A stretch of 64,000 nt of DNA from Aphrophora alni (taxonomy: Eukaryota > Arthropoda > Insecta > Hemiptera > Aphrophoridae): positions 19,715,177 through 19,779,176 of the forward strand of contig OY740768.1 in assembly GCA_963513935.1 (NCBI GenBank), given 5' to 3'. The notes below the pieces were generated by a model, which did no database searches, had not been told where the DNA came from, and saw only the letters and a program-made list of their open reading frames with translations. Shown here one piece after another: positions 23,418 to 34,879 of the stretch. Made by a program: the position numbers and the translations under genes. Position 1 is the stretch's first letter; the number at the start of each line of letters is the position of its first letter.

Positions 23418-26400
23418 GAGGTGTGTAGTGTACCTCTGAAGATGATAGTAGAGCTATCGAAATGTACGTACGGTAATATAAACGCATTGTACGAGGTGTG
23501 TAGTGTACCTCTGAAGATGATAGGAGAGCTATCGAAATGTACATAAGGTAATATAAACGCATTGTACGAGGTAGGTAGTGTACCTCTGAAGATGATAGTA
23601 GAGCTATCGAAATGTACGTACGGTAATATAAACGCATTGTACGAGGTGTGTAGTGTACCTCTGAAGATGATAGGAGAGCTATCGAAATGTACATAAGGTA
23701 ATATAAACGCATTGTACGAGGTAGGTAGTGTACCTCTGAAGATGATAGTAGAGCTATCGAAATGTACGTACGGTAATATAAACGCATTGTACGAGGTGTG
23801 TAGTGTACCTCTGAAGATGATAGTAGAGCTATCGAAATGTACATAAGGTAATATAAACGCATTGTACGAGGTGTGTAGTGTACCTCTGAAGATGATAGGA
23901 GAGCTATCGAAATGTACATAAGGTAATATAAACGCATTGTACGAGGTGTGTAGTGTACCTCTGAAGATGATTGCAGAGCTATCGAAATGTACATAAGGTA
24001 ATATAAACGCATTGTACGAGGTGTGTAGTGTACCTCTGAAGATGATAGGAGAGCTATCGAAATGTACATAAGGTAATATAAACGCATTGTACGAGGTAGG
24101 TAGTGTACTTCTGAAGATGATAGGAGAGCTATCGAAATGTACATAAGGTAATATAAACGCATTGTACGAGGTGTGTAGTGTACCTCTGAAGATGATTGCA
24201 GAGCTATCGAAATGTACATAAGGTAATATAAACGCATTGTACGAGGTAGGTAGTGTACCTCTGAAGATGATTGCAGAGCTATCGAAATGTACATAAGGTA
24301 ATATAAACGCATTGTACGAGGTAGGTAGTGTACCTCTGAAGATGATTGCAGAGCTATCGAAATGTACATAAGGTAATATAAACGCATTGTACGAGGTAGG
24401 TAGTGTACCTCTGAAGATGATTGCAGAGCTATCGAAATGTACATAAGGTAATATAAACGCATTGTACGAGGTAGGTAGTGTACCTCTGAAGATGATTGCA
24501 GAGCTATCGAAATGTACATAAGGTAATATAAACGCATTGTACGAGGTGTGTAGTGTACCTCTGAAGATGATAGGAGAGCTATCGAAATGTACATAAGGTA
24601 ATATAAACGCATTGTACGAGGTGTGTAGTGTACCTCTGAAGATGATTGCAGAGCTATCGAAATGTACATAAGGTAATATAAACGCATTGTACGAGGTAGG
24701 TAGTGTACCTCTGAAGATGATTGCAGAGCTATCGAAATGTACATAAGGTAATATAAACGCATTGTACGAGGTAGGTAGTGTACCTCTGAAGATGATTGCA
24801 GAGCTATCGAAATGTACATAAGGTAATATAAACGCATTGTACGAGGTGTGTAGTGTACCTCTGAAGATGATAGGAGAGCTATCGAAATGTACATAAGGTA
24901 ATATAAACGCATTGTACGAGGTAGGTAGTGTACCTCTGAAGATGATAGGAGAGCTATCGAAATGTACATAAGGTAATATAAACGCATTGTACGAGGTGTG
25001 TAGTGTACCTCTGAAGATGATAGGAGAGCTATCGAAATGTACATAAGGTAATATAAACGCATTGTACGAGGTAGGTAGTGTACCTCTGAAGATGATAGGA
25101 GAGCTATCGAAATGTACATAAGGTAATATAAACGCATTGTACGAGGTGTGTAGTGTACCTCTGAAGATGATTGCAGAGCTATCGAAATGTACATAAGGTA
25201 ATATAAACGCATTGTACGAGGTAGGTAGTGTACCTCTGAAGATGATAGGAGAGCTATCGAAATGTACATAAGGTAATATAAACGCATTGTACGAGGTAGG
25301 TAGTGTACCTCTGAAGATGATTGCAGAGCTATCGAAATGTACATAAGGTAATATAAACGCATTGTACGAGGTGTGAATTGTACCTCTGAAGATGATAGGA
25401 GAGCTATCGAAATGTACGTACGGTAATATAAACGCATTGTACGAGGTGTGTAGTGTACCTCTGAAGATGATAGGAGAGCTATCGAAATGTACATAAGGTA
25501 ATATAAACGCATTGTACGAGGTAGGTAGTGTACCTCTGAAGATGATAGTAGAGCTATCGAAATGTACGTACGGTAATATAAACGCATTGTACGAGGTGTG
25601 TAGTGTACCTCTGAAGATGATAGTAGAGCTATCGAAATGTACATAAGGTAATATAAACGCATTGTACGAGGTGTGTAGTGTACCTCTGAAGATGATAGGA
25701 GAGCTATCGAAATGTACATAAGGTAATATAAACGCATTGTACGAGGTGTGTAGTGTACCTCTGAAGATGATTGCAGAGCTATCGAAATGTACATAAGGTA
25801 ATATAAACGCATTGTACGAGGTGTGTAGTGTACCTCTGAAGATGATAGGAGAGCTATCGAAATGTACATAAGGTAATATAAACGCATTGTACGAGGTAGG
25901 TAGTGTACTTCTGAAGATGATAGGAGAGCTATCGAAATGTACATAAGGTAATATAAACGCATTGTACGAGGTGTGTAGTGTACCTCTGAAGATGATTGCA
26001 GAGCTATCGAAATGTACATAAGGTAATATAAACGCATTGTACGAGGTAGGTAGTGTACCTCTGAAGATGATTGCAGAGCTATCGAAATGTACATAAGGTA
26101 ATATAAACGCATTGTACGAGGTAGGTAGTGTACCTCTGAAGATGATTGCAGAGCTATCGAAATGTACATAAGGTAATATAAACGCATTGTACGAGGTAGG
26201 TAGTGTACCTCTGAAGATGATTGCAGAGCTATCGAAATGTACATAAGGTAATATAAACGCATTGTACGAGGTAGGTAGTGTACCTCTGAAGATGATTGCA
26301 GAGCTATCGAAATGTACATAAGGTAATATAAACGCATTGTACGAGGTGTGTAGTGTACCTCTGAAGATGATAGGAGAGCTATCGAAATGTACATAAGGTA

Positions 26401-27992
26401 ATATAAACGCATTGTACGAGGTGTGTAGTGTACCTCTGAAGATGATTGCAGAGCTATCGAAATGTACATAAGGTAATATAAACGCATTGTACGAGGTAGG
26501 TAGTGTACCTCTGAAGATGATTGCAGAGCTATCGAAATGTACATAAGGTAATATAAACGCATTGTACGAGGTAGGTAGTGTACCTCTGAAGATGATTGCA
26601 GAGCTATCGAAATGTACATAAGGTAATATAAACGCATTGTACGAGGTGTGTAGTGTACCTCTGAAGATGATAGGAGAGCTATCGAAATGTACATAAGGTA
26701 ATATAAACGCATTGTACGAGGTAGGTAGTGTACCTCTGAAGATGATAGGAGAGCTATCGAAATGTACATAAGGTAATATAAACGCATTGTACGAGGTGTG
26801 TAGTGTACCTCTGAAGATGATAGGAGAGCTATCGAAATGTACATAAGGTAATATAAACGCATTGTACGAGGTAGGTAGTGTACCTCTGAAGATGATAGGA
26901 GAGCTATCGAAATGTACATAAGGTAATATAAACGCATTGTACGAGGTGTGTAGTGTACCTCTGAAGATGATTGCAGAGCTATCGAAATGTACATAAGGTA
27001 ATATAAACGCATTGTACGAGGTGTGAATTGTACCTCTGAAGATGATAGGAGAGCTATCGAAATGTACATAAGGTAATATAAACGCATTGTACGAGGTGTG
27101 TAGTGTACCTCTGAAGATGATAGGAGAGCTATCGAAATGTACATAAGGTAATATAAACGCATTGTACGAGGTAGGTAGTGTACCTCTGAAGATGATTGCA
27201 GAGCTATCGAAATGTACATAAGGTAATATAAACGCATTGTACGAGGTGTGTAGTGTACCTCTGAAGATGATAGGAGAGCTATCGAAATGTACATAAGGTA
27301 ATATAAACGCATTGTACGAGGTGTGTAGTGTACCTCTGAAGATGATAGGAGAGCTATCGAAATGTACATAAGGTAATATAAACGCATTGTACGAGGTGTG
27401 TAGTGTACCTCTGAAGATGATTGCAGAGCTATCGAAATGTACATAAGGTAATATAAACGCATTGTACGAGGTGTGTAGTGTACCTCTGAAGATGATTGCA
27501 GAGCTATCGAAATGTACATAAGGTAATATAAACGCATTGTACGAGGTAGGTAGTGTACCTCTGAAGATGATTGCAGAGCTATCGAAATGTACATAAGGTA
27601 ATATAAACGCATTGTACGAGGTAGGTAGTGTACCTCTGAAGATGATTGCAGAGCTATCGAAATGTACATAAGGTAATATAAACGCATTGTACGAGGTGTG
27701 TAGTGTACCTCTGAAGATGATAGGAGAGCTATCGAAATGTACATAAGGTAATATAAACGCATTGTACGAGGTAGGTAGTGTACCTCTGAAGATGATTGCA
27801 GAGCTATCGAAATGTACATAAGGTAATATAAACGCATTGTACGAGGTGTGTAGTGTACCTCTGAAGATGATAGGAGAGCTATCGAAATGTACATAAGGTA
27901 ATATAAACGCATTGTACGAGGTAGGTAGTGTACCTCTGAAGATGATTGCAGAGCTATCGAAATGTACATAAGGTAATATAAACGCATTATAC
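23418..27992 (+). repeat. 75-bp tandem satellite, 61 units
   Basis: Units begin GAGGT at 23418 and recur every 75 bp without a phase break to 27918, giving 61 units over 4,575 bp. Variation is confined to a few sites: GTGTGTAG, GTAGGTAG or GTGTGAAT after GAGGT; GATAGG, GATAGT or GATTGC in the stem; ACCT or ACTT; and GTACATAAGG or GTACGTACGG. The block about 23600-25200 recurs with the same order of variants 1,800 bp (24 units) further on, so part of the array is a segmental duplication. Because 75 is a multiple of three, a minus-strand frame stays open for 1,552 codons. I regard that as a by-product, not a gene. Confidence 0.97.
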
Positions 27993-28042
27993 AGTTTTGT
28001 GTAGTTGTGTTATTTTGTGGTCAGGGGTTTTTCCTTGTTCAT
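27973..28042 (+). repeat. Right terminal inverted repeat of the satellite element
   Basis: GTAATATAAACGCATTATAC, then GTTTTGTGTAGTTGTGTTAT, then CAGGGG and CCTTGTTCAT at the tip; mirrors 23291-23360. Confidence 0.9.
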
Positions 28043-28059
28043 AAGTGAGTGAGTGAGTC

Positions 28060-29446
28060 TCACAACGGGTGGTTTAAATATATTAGATGCATCACAACTA
28101 AACTACTTACGTGACCATTTTAACCAATTGGAATCAAACATAACATCAAATTTAACTAAGAGAGGAGAGGGTTAAATATGTTAAATATGGAGGTTAATTC
28201 AGTTAGGCTCAGATAACTAAATTAAAAACATTAAAACAATAAAATGAAAACTGAATTTAATAAAAATAGCATACAAGTATAAATTCATTAACATCAAAAG
28301 CTATAAAAAAGAAACATTTGCCCCTACAACTAATGGTATATGTTTCTGACAATAATAATAATAAAGGTAAATAATATTAAATAATACATAAAAGTTTTTT
28401 TCTGTTTTTATTGTGTAGTTTAAAAATATTTATAAAATGTTTTTAATATAAACATGTTTTCATGGACTGTTACTTAATATATATTTAACTTGTTATTTTA
28501 AAGCATTTAGTTTAGGAAAGAAGGGCATATTAAATTTGAAAGTAGACTAATAAATAATAATAAACGTAAAAATATATTAATCTTTTTATTTTCCAAATGC
28601 ATGTGTTTAGGAGTTGTTATTATTCATTCTCAAAAATAGAGAGGAAGCATTTTATGAGGGTTTTATAACTGCTTCTTTAAAATGGAAGAGTATTTAAAAT
28701 CAAACTAAATATCTATCAAATTATATTTCATAAATAGAAAACTAAAATGTACACAAATGTATTTAAATACACTAATAACTAATAATTATCATAACTTATA
28801 ATTATAATTTGATTTCTGTACGTGTGTGGATATGAATGCTGAAACTAGATGTTAAGCGATTAAAATGTTGAAGGAAAATGTAGATTAATAATTATTAAAA
28901 TTTATATTTTAAAACTATAAAAATTATATCTGTATTTATTATCCCTAGTTCAATTGGGAATAGCTAAACCTAAACCAAGCAAAAATCCTTTTTTTTATGA
29001 TTTCATATTTTATAAGTCATTAAATCATACAATGCATAAAATTTACAATACAAAGAATCAGAAGAAAAGTGAACCAACAAAAATTACATCGCTCCTCTTC
29101 ACTGAAGCCCTTCTACAACTCTTCGTAGAATTTCTATAATAATACGTCAAATCATTCAGAGTTTGACAAACATTTGTAAATAATATTAATTATTTTCATA
29201 AACCATTAGTGCACAGAAACTTCTAAAACACTTTGTACATGCTGGGCTATAACACTTTGAAAATGGTTTATAACACTACGGACTTTTGCTTTTAGATGAA
29301 GACAATACATAAATAATTAACTCCTCCTTATATGCTTTTAGTGTTAATGATCGCAGTTAAATGAACTTCTAACTAGCGTTATTACTGTTCCTTGCTCAAT
29401 TACTTGATTGTAGGTGAGTTGACGCAATCTAACTCAATATTGACAA

Positions 29447-29447
<1 letters not shown>
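28060..29447. other. Unassigned AT-rich sequence
   Basis: No gene or repeat family recognised to the right of the satellite element. A 61-codon open frame at 28954 has no motif. Confidence 0.45.

Positions 29448-29495
<48 letters not shown>
29448..29495. repeat. (TA)n microsatellite
   Basis: About 24 uninterrupted TA units. Confidence 0.95.
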
Positions 29496-29499
<4 letters not shown>

Positions 29500-29500
<1 letters not shown>

Positions 29501-30399
29501 CGTACACATATGTTATTTTTACTGGTCTAATTAAAACTTAATTGATAATTTCTCTTGGGTCTCAGTAGCACAACTAACAACTAAAAACAATCCAAACAAC
29601 ACCAACCACCTGTGTTAATTTCCTGATGTGTTTTCAGCTTGCGGTCTCCGATTACCAACTCTTTCTATTCTGTTAGTATTACAGCCTTCCAGATCTGATA
29701 TCCCACAACAGTAACAAGTTTCTAGAATTTCTAAATCAATTGCCTTTCCGCGTTATAATGTGGTCACCGTAGTCTCCATAAAATCTGCCTGAAATCGTTG
29801 TAATGTACATTCTCCACGAGAGTGAAACTTCCATTAGGAAGTTATGTTCCTCATCAGCACCTCTATTTCAAGACAGATCTTACTTGTATCATTGCACAAT
29901 TTAGCTGTTTGACTGCCGGCCAGGCGGGACATTAACGAAGTATGTTAAAATAATTTTAACCACATGTAGATGTAATTGCCCGAAACCATCATTTAAAATA
30001 TGTTTTTACCATTTTGTTTACTGTAATAATCAGGTACGTAGAGTTTTTTAAATAACTTTTATTATATTTTACTTGATCATTCACATTCTGCGTTAGAATT
30101 TGCATTCAAAGATTGAGATTGGGCTAGAAAATCATGTACCTCGAAAATGTTCTAGTGCCCATACAGGACATATCTTTGCGCCAAGTATAACCTTAATCCA
30201 CATGCAAGACCCATGGACATTTGGGAACTAAACCAAGTACAATTAAGACTATGGTAATTAACGTGACGACAAATTCAATTCAATGTTTTTATATCCATAA
30301 AATATTAAATAAAATTATTTATAAGGTTTTGATGCTTTGTGCAAATATTGCACTGCAATCTTCAATCACAAAATTCTAAACACAACTGAATAACCTATT
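29500..30399. other. Unclassified; 29570-29960 GC-shifted
   Basis: 29570-29960 is less AT-rich and more complex than its surroundings, as expected of an old insertion, but neither strand gave a recognisable translation or terminal repeat. The rest is plain AT-rich DNA. Confidence 0.3.
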
Positions 30400-30610
30400 A
30401 AAAGTTCGAAAGTAACTAAGTTTTATAAACATTTATAAATATTTAAGTATCCTGTAAAACGGAGATAATTATTTACGATAAAAAAAGTGTAGTGACAGCT
30501 AACCATTAGTCTCTTCTAAACGCCCCAGGTGCTTCAATTTGTGTTTAGTCCTGTTCTGTATTACACAGTAAACACCTTGCAAATTATTTCTTAAATAAAT
30601 ATATAACAAA
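30400..30610 (+). repeat. Dispersed repeat family C, copy 2
   Basis: Aligned with 2905-3105 through ATAAATATTTAAGTA, GTGACAGCTAACCATTAG, CCTGTTCTGTATTACA, AGTAAACACCTTGCAAATTA and TAAATATATAACAAAT. Confidence 0.5.
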
Positions 30611-30888
30611 TATTCTGCCTTCGTCCTCAATCTTCAGTAAATAAAAAGTTGAATAAATAACATATTACAATTATTAACTATCTCAAAATATATGAAGATT
30701 CAGTGAAATGAGAACAAATTGTATTATTATTATAACTAATCTTCCTAACATGTTTTAAATCAGAGCAATATCTGTTCTGCGTATTTTTTAATTGCATTAA
30801 CATTAACATTATGACCCATCTGTCTTAAGAGTCCAATTTATATTATATACCTCTAAAACTGCACAATTTAGAATAAAACTCGAACACA

Positions 30889-30935
30889 AGATCTCACAAA
30901 AATTACGTCTACTTAATCAAACGCGTTTCAACAAC
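30889..30935 (-). repeat. Truncated hairpin-family copy
   Basis: On the minus strand GTTGTTGAAACGCGTTTGAT is followed by TAAGTAGACGTAATTTTTG and then TGAG. This matches the outer half of the foldback arms at 16226-16272 (GAAACGCGTTTGATTTAATA, then CGCGATTGTGAG). The CTGAAGA half is lost. Confidence 0.6.
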
Positions 30936-30939
30936 ACAG

Positions 30940-31559
30940 AGTTTTCTATTTTGAAATATTGTGTCAGCCCTAATTCATTATTTACATTTATTTTATGGTA
31001 TTATGTTACAAAATTAAACACAATAGATTGTATTATTGTGTTATTATATTAACAAATACCGTTATATAACTTTAAGTAATGAATTATAGCCGATACAAAG
31101 TTCTATATTAAAGTAAAATTTAAAATGTATTGTGAGATATAAGATTAGTTCAGAATATTGTATTAGTTAGATGTTAACTCTTAAATTATTTAGAATGACG
31201 CGTGTTCTGTACTAGTTAGTAATGTTTTAACACATTCGAGGTTTTTTACAACTTTTTTTTGCTTTTTGGTCTCTTGGTTAATATAAACAAGGCTTTTCAA
31301 GGTGATTTATATGAAATGAAAGACAAGTATTTGAATATTTAACTTTCATAAAAAAAATTTAAACCAATTTTAATTTGACAATTGCAATCACACATATGCA
31401 ATTTGATAAACAAATCTAATCTAATTTCATTTATATGTATTTAAATAATATATTTATCGGAGACATATATGTGGTGTAAATGTGTACTTTTACCTTATTA
31501 GTTGTATGAACTTCTTTTCCGATCAGCTTACATTTTGTAGATAGAAAAATATTTATATA
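30940..31559. other. Unassigned AT-rich sequence
   Basis: Nothing recognised. Confidence 0.45.
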
Positions 31560-31800
31560 CAAAATAATTTTCCTTCAACCTATGGTAATCAATTGCACAA
31601 ACCTTAAAAATCTGCAAGGCATACTCCGAGCAGATGAAACTCCCACGTATAATCTCTTCCCTCTTTCAATAGAAATATTTTCTTTTAGTTATTTCTTACC
31701 AACGAAAACTTTGATATTGAATAATTATTATTTTTCTTACGGAACCGAACTTGTGGCTTGTGTTGGGTTTAAACTTTTATTATTTGTATTCTCTTTATGT
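31560..31800 (+). repeat. Dispersed repeat family D, copy 3
   Basis: GGTAATCAATTGCACAAACC, TTAAAAATCTGCAAGGC, GAGCAGATGAAACTCCCACG, CTTCCCTCTTTCAATAG and TTATTTTTCTTACGGAACC follow the D order. The open frame 31582-31845 has ADETPT, LSIEIF and YYFSYG where the 5442 copy has ADELPT, FSIRIF and SYFSEH. Confidence 0.65.
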
Positions 31801-32164
31801 AAGCCTCTATTAAAAGCTTTGAAAACAGTTTTGAAACGTAATTAACATGTACAATCTGTTTATGAACGTAGGCATAGGAGATAAACGATATAGCCAGAAA
31901 TATTCAGGCTTATGCATTATGATTGTACGTTTTACTTTTTTGCTTGCAACAACTATAAAAAAATATTAACTTTGTTTAACAAAAAGCTGTTATCTTACCA
32001 AAATACTTTATATTAAATTGCATTTATTATATCTATCATGGCAAGCTTTTTTATTTCATTTATTATATACGTTTAACACTTTAAATAAATATCGAACTTT
32101 TACATGTGAGATAGTATACAATAAAATAAAACTAAAACAAAAATTCTCGCAAATAGTACTTTTG

Positions 32165-32193
32165 TGTTTCAACGACAAAGTCGCCATCTTCAG
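32165..32193 (-). repeat. CTGAAGA-stem-GAAA hairpin motif copy
   Basis: The minus strand reads CTGAAGATGGCGACTTTGTC followed by GTTGAAACA: box CTGAAGA, stem GCGAC/GTCGT around TTT, then GAAAC. This is the same layout as the foldback arms at 16.2-16.4 kb and the satellite units at 23.4-28.0 kb. Confidence 0.6.
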
Positions 32194-32199
32194 TGATAG

Positions 32200-32579
32200 A
32201 CTAGTTACAATAACTAAACTATAACTCAAATTAAAACTATAGTTTACATACAAACACCAACTATGACTTTAACACCTCGAGTAATTTTAATATTTTAAAT
32301 AATGTTTAAGTGTTTTTACAACTTTGTTAAGTTATCAAAAATGTTATTTTTACCGTCAAAAATATACGGTCGAATATATATTTCTTCTAAATAACTCACA
32401 ACAAACTGTTAAATTTTGGAAAATATTCACCGATTTAAAAAATCATCAATTTTGTCACTGACAATACAAATATTGTTGTTGAAATTTTGTTGAAATAGCT
32501 CTGGAACAACCATACTGATTCAAAATATTTTCACTTCCAATTATTTAAAAATCATATACCATCTTTGTCACTCGTTGTG
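32200..32579. other. Unassigned AT-rich sequence
   Basis: Nothing recognised. Confidence 0.45.
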
Positions 32580-33240
32580 AGATAGTCTTGATTGGGGGCT
32601 AATTAATTGTTTAATACGTAGGGTGAAGTCAACTTTACCTAACATGAGGTTGGTTAAAGAAAACGTGATTGCCCGTACTCTTAGAGATCTTAATTCCTTT
32701 AATCTCTTCTGACCCAACACCACTGTTATGTAGTGTTGGTATTGCGTAAACCAGTTCTTTTGACATAATTATAATAAATTAATTTGAAGGATTTAAATTC
32801 TAAGGCCGGTACCTAATTGACACACCTCCGGAAATATAAATATATCTACTGCGTTCAGACACATTTTACCGGCATTCCCGAGTATATTGAGTACGTCGTT
32901 TCCCTACCTTAGCCTTCCATTGTAGTTTTAGAAAACTTCACTCAAACAAAATAAACTGCTCAAATGAGCAGGACTGTATAACCTTGTGGTCGAGTTGACT
33001 AACACTCCACCCATTCCCTCCGACATAACAGGCTTTTCGTCTAATCAGGACATCACAGCTATCCACTGCCTTCTGGTAACCATGCTGTTAGTAATCCGGT
33101 TAGTGTTCGTGGTTACCTCTGCAATCAAGATTACACTGGTAACTCAAAACGCGACCGAAGATTAAACTGTACGCAACCAAGATGCTAACCACGATAAACT
33201 CGGGTGATTGTTCATTGGAATGCGTCACACACTGAAAATA
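32580..33240. other. GC-shifted unclassified insert
   Basis: The composition is clearly less AT-rich from about 32800 to 33240, with words such as CCGGTACC and GTAATCCGGTTAGTG, which suggests an old element. No protein motif was found on either strand. Confidence 0.3.
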
Positions 33241-34629
33241 AATGTTGTCGTTGAAACAATAAATTTTAATTCGTAAAATATGTCTAAAATTATAGTTTTT
33301 GTATTACGCGTACAAATAAATATTTTTATAACTTGACAACTATGGAATCAGTTTGAAGAAAACAAAGATTAAATCCAAAGTATATTAGTTATATAGTAAA
33401 GAATACTGCATGACAGCCTGATCGGCCGTTCTTGGGGTATAAGCTCAGAAACAGACAAATAGACAAAGTAACGTTAAGTAGAGACGATATATCGAATCAT
33501 TTTTGAGACTCATTGAATTTAAATAATAAATTAATACGATTGTTGAAGTACATTTTATTTTAAGATCAATCAATTGCAGTTCAGTAAAAGTAATGTTTCT
33601 GTCATATTAAAAAAAAAAAGAAAAGAAAAACTTTATTCTCAATTGAATAGATCTAAACTAATAGTGTAGAAAATAAACATACATAATACAATGATACAAA
33701 CACGACACCTAATTCAACCCCCAGAAAAGTTTATTCTACCCCTTTTGATATATATGAAATAACTTTTCATTGTTTATCAGATCAGGGAATATTCGATTAC
33801 TGATTCTTTCTCGGTTTCAATTCCTTTTCAAAACGTCTGGCCATAAACAGAAATGGATATTCTATGGACTTGATTTCTCGGTTGACTCACTTTAATTCTG
33901 TTTCGGGATTCCCAGTATTGTCAACCTATATCAGTTCTGAAACACTTCAACGCTTTCTTATTTATTTTTCATTTCGAATCAAAGTAAAGTTGTCTGTTCC
34001 AAAAACTAAGATTGACTTACTTCTAACTCATTTTTTACTCCATTTAGCATGACAAAGTGGAAATTTATTAATATAAAGCAAAGCAGTAGATTTTTAAATA
34101 ATGTCGAACAATATTTATATTAGGCCTACATATAGAGAGTTTTCAAGTGAAAGTAATTAAACTAAACAAAAAACGTAACATTAATGTCACCATAATATGT
34201 GATCAGACTCAGTAACTCACCATATTTCGCTGTTTCTTTAAAACTTTTGAAATGATTGAAGTGATTAGATGAACACAAAATTGATATAAACTGACACTCT
34301 TAGTTTTAAACAATATAAAAAGATAGTATGTGAATTAACGACAACTCTTTAACATCAATTTTAAAAAAAGTTTCATCAACTTATTTAGTATTTGAGAATA
34401 CAAGTTTTTTTTTTTAAGTGGCATTCAAAAGAGTCATTTCTTCTTAAATTTCAAAACTATTAGTTGTTAACTACATCCTCTAGTGTTGAGGAAATGAGAT
34501 ATGTTAATATAAAATAATCATTCTTCATGCATATTTCTTACAAGAAACAGAGTAAATTTTCATGTAAATTTTGACTAGATAGTAAGGATACTGATACTGT
34601 CTTGTTGTATGCAGTCATTTTTCGTTTGT
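33241..34629. other. Unassigned AT-rich sequence
   Basis: A few short open frames (for example 33864-34052 plus) show no motif. Nothing supported. Confidence 0.45.
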
Positions 34630-34871
34630 TATTTAAAGGAAAAAAACCTCCTGGTCATCATCGTCTTATAAAAAAATAATAAAATCACATAGAATAAAGA
34701 CCCCTAGCCCTAGAATACCCTAATAGCGTCAGCGACGGAGCAGAACAACAGTTTATCAAGTAAGGCCTGAAAGGAAAGATGAAAAACAAGTATCTAAATC
34801 CATGCACATTAAAAAAAACGTCTAGACCCGGCTAGGTCCCTTGGGATTGCCATGACATTACTTACTATAAG
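34630..34871 (+). repeat. Dispersed repeat family A, copy 9
   Basis: One of the most complete copies: head ATTTAAAGGAAAAAAACCTC with GGTCATCATCGTCTTATA, then AAGACCCCTAGCCCTAGAAT, ACCCTAATAGCGTCAG, AAGTAAGGCCTGAAAGGA, GTATCTAAATCCATGCACAT, CGGCTAGGTCCCTTGGGATT and ACTTACTATAAGTGAG. Confidence 0.8.
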
Positions 34872-34879
34872 TGAGGCTC

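Larger units (their letters stand above)
23291..28042. mobile_element. 4.75-kb inverted-repeat element with internal 75-bp satellite
   Basis: The two ends are inverted copies: ATGAACAAGG at 23291 and CCTTGTTCAT ending at 28042. Over 70 bp (23291-23360 against 27973-28042) I count three mismatches. Inside lie one repeat unit in inverted orientation (about 23345-23417) and then 61 head-to-tail 75-bp units. Both ends therefore read outward as unit, ACGCATTATACAGTTTTG, and terminus. This resembles foldback-type elements whose inverted repeats contain subrepeats, but here one arm has a single unit and the other 61. No transposase or reverse transcriptase is present, so it would be non-autonomous. 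No clear target-site duplication is visible (flanks TTATA and AAGTG). Array length in an assembly may not equal true length. Confidence 0.8.

Noticed and set aside
23329..27987. 1,552-codon open reading frame on the minus strand with a 25-residue repeat
   Set aside because: It coincides exactly with the 75-bp satellite. A unit length divisible by three with one stop-free frame stays open through any number of copies. The frame ends in the inverted unit and terminus, and there is no signal, domain or splice context.
29820..29880. Hammerhead core (CTGATGAGGAAC on the minus strand)
   Set aside because: The CTGATGA box is present, but no GAAA follows a closed stem at the required place, so the match is only to the first box.
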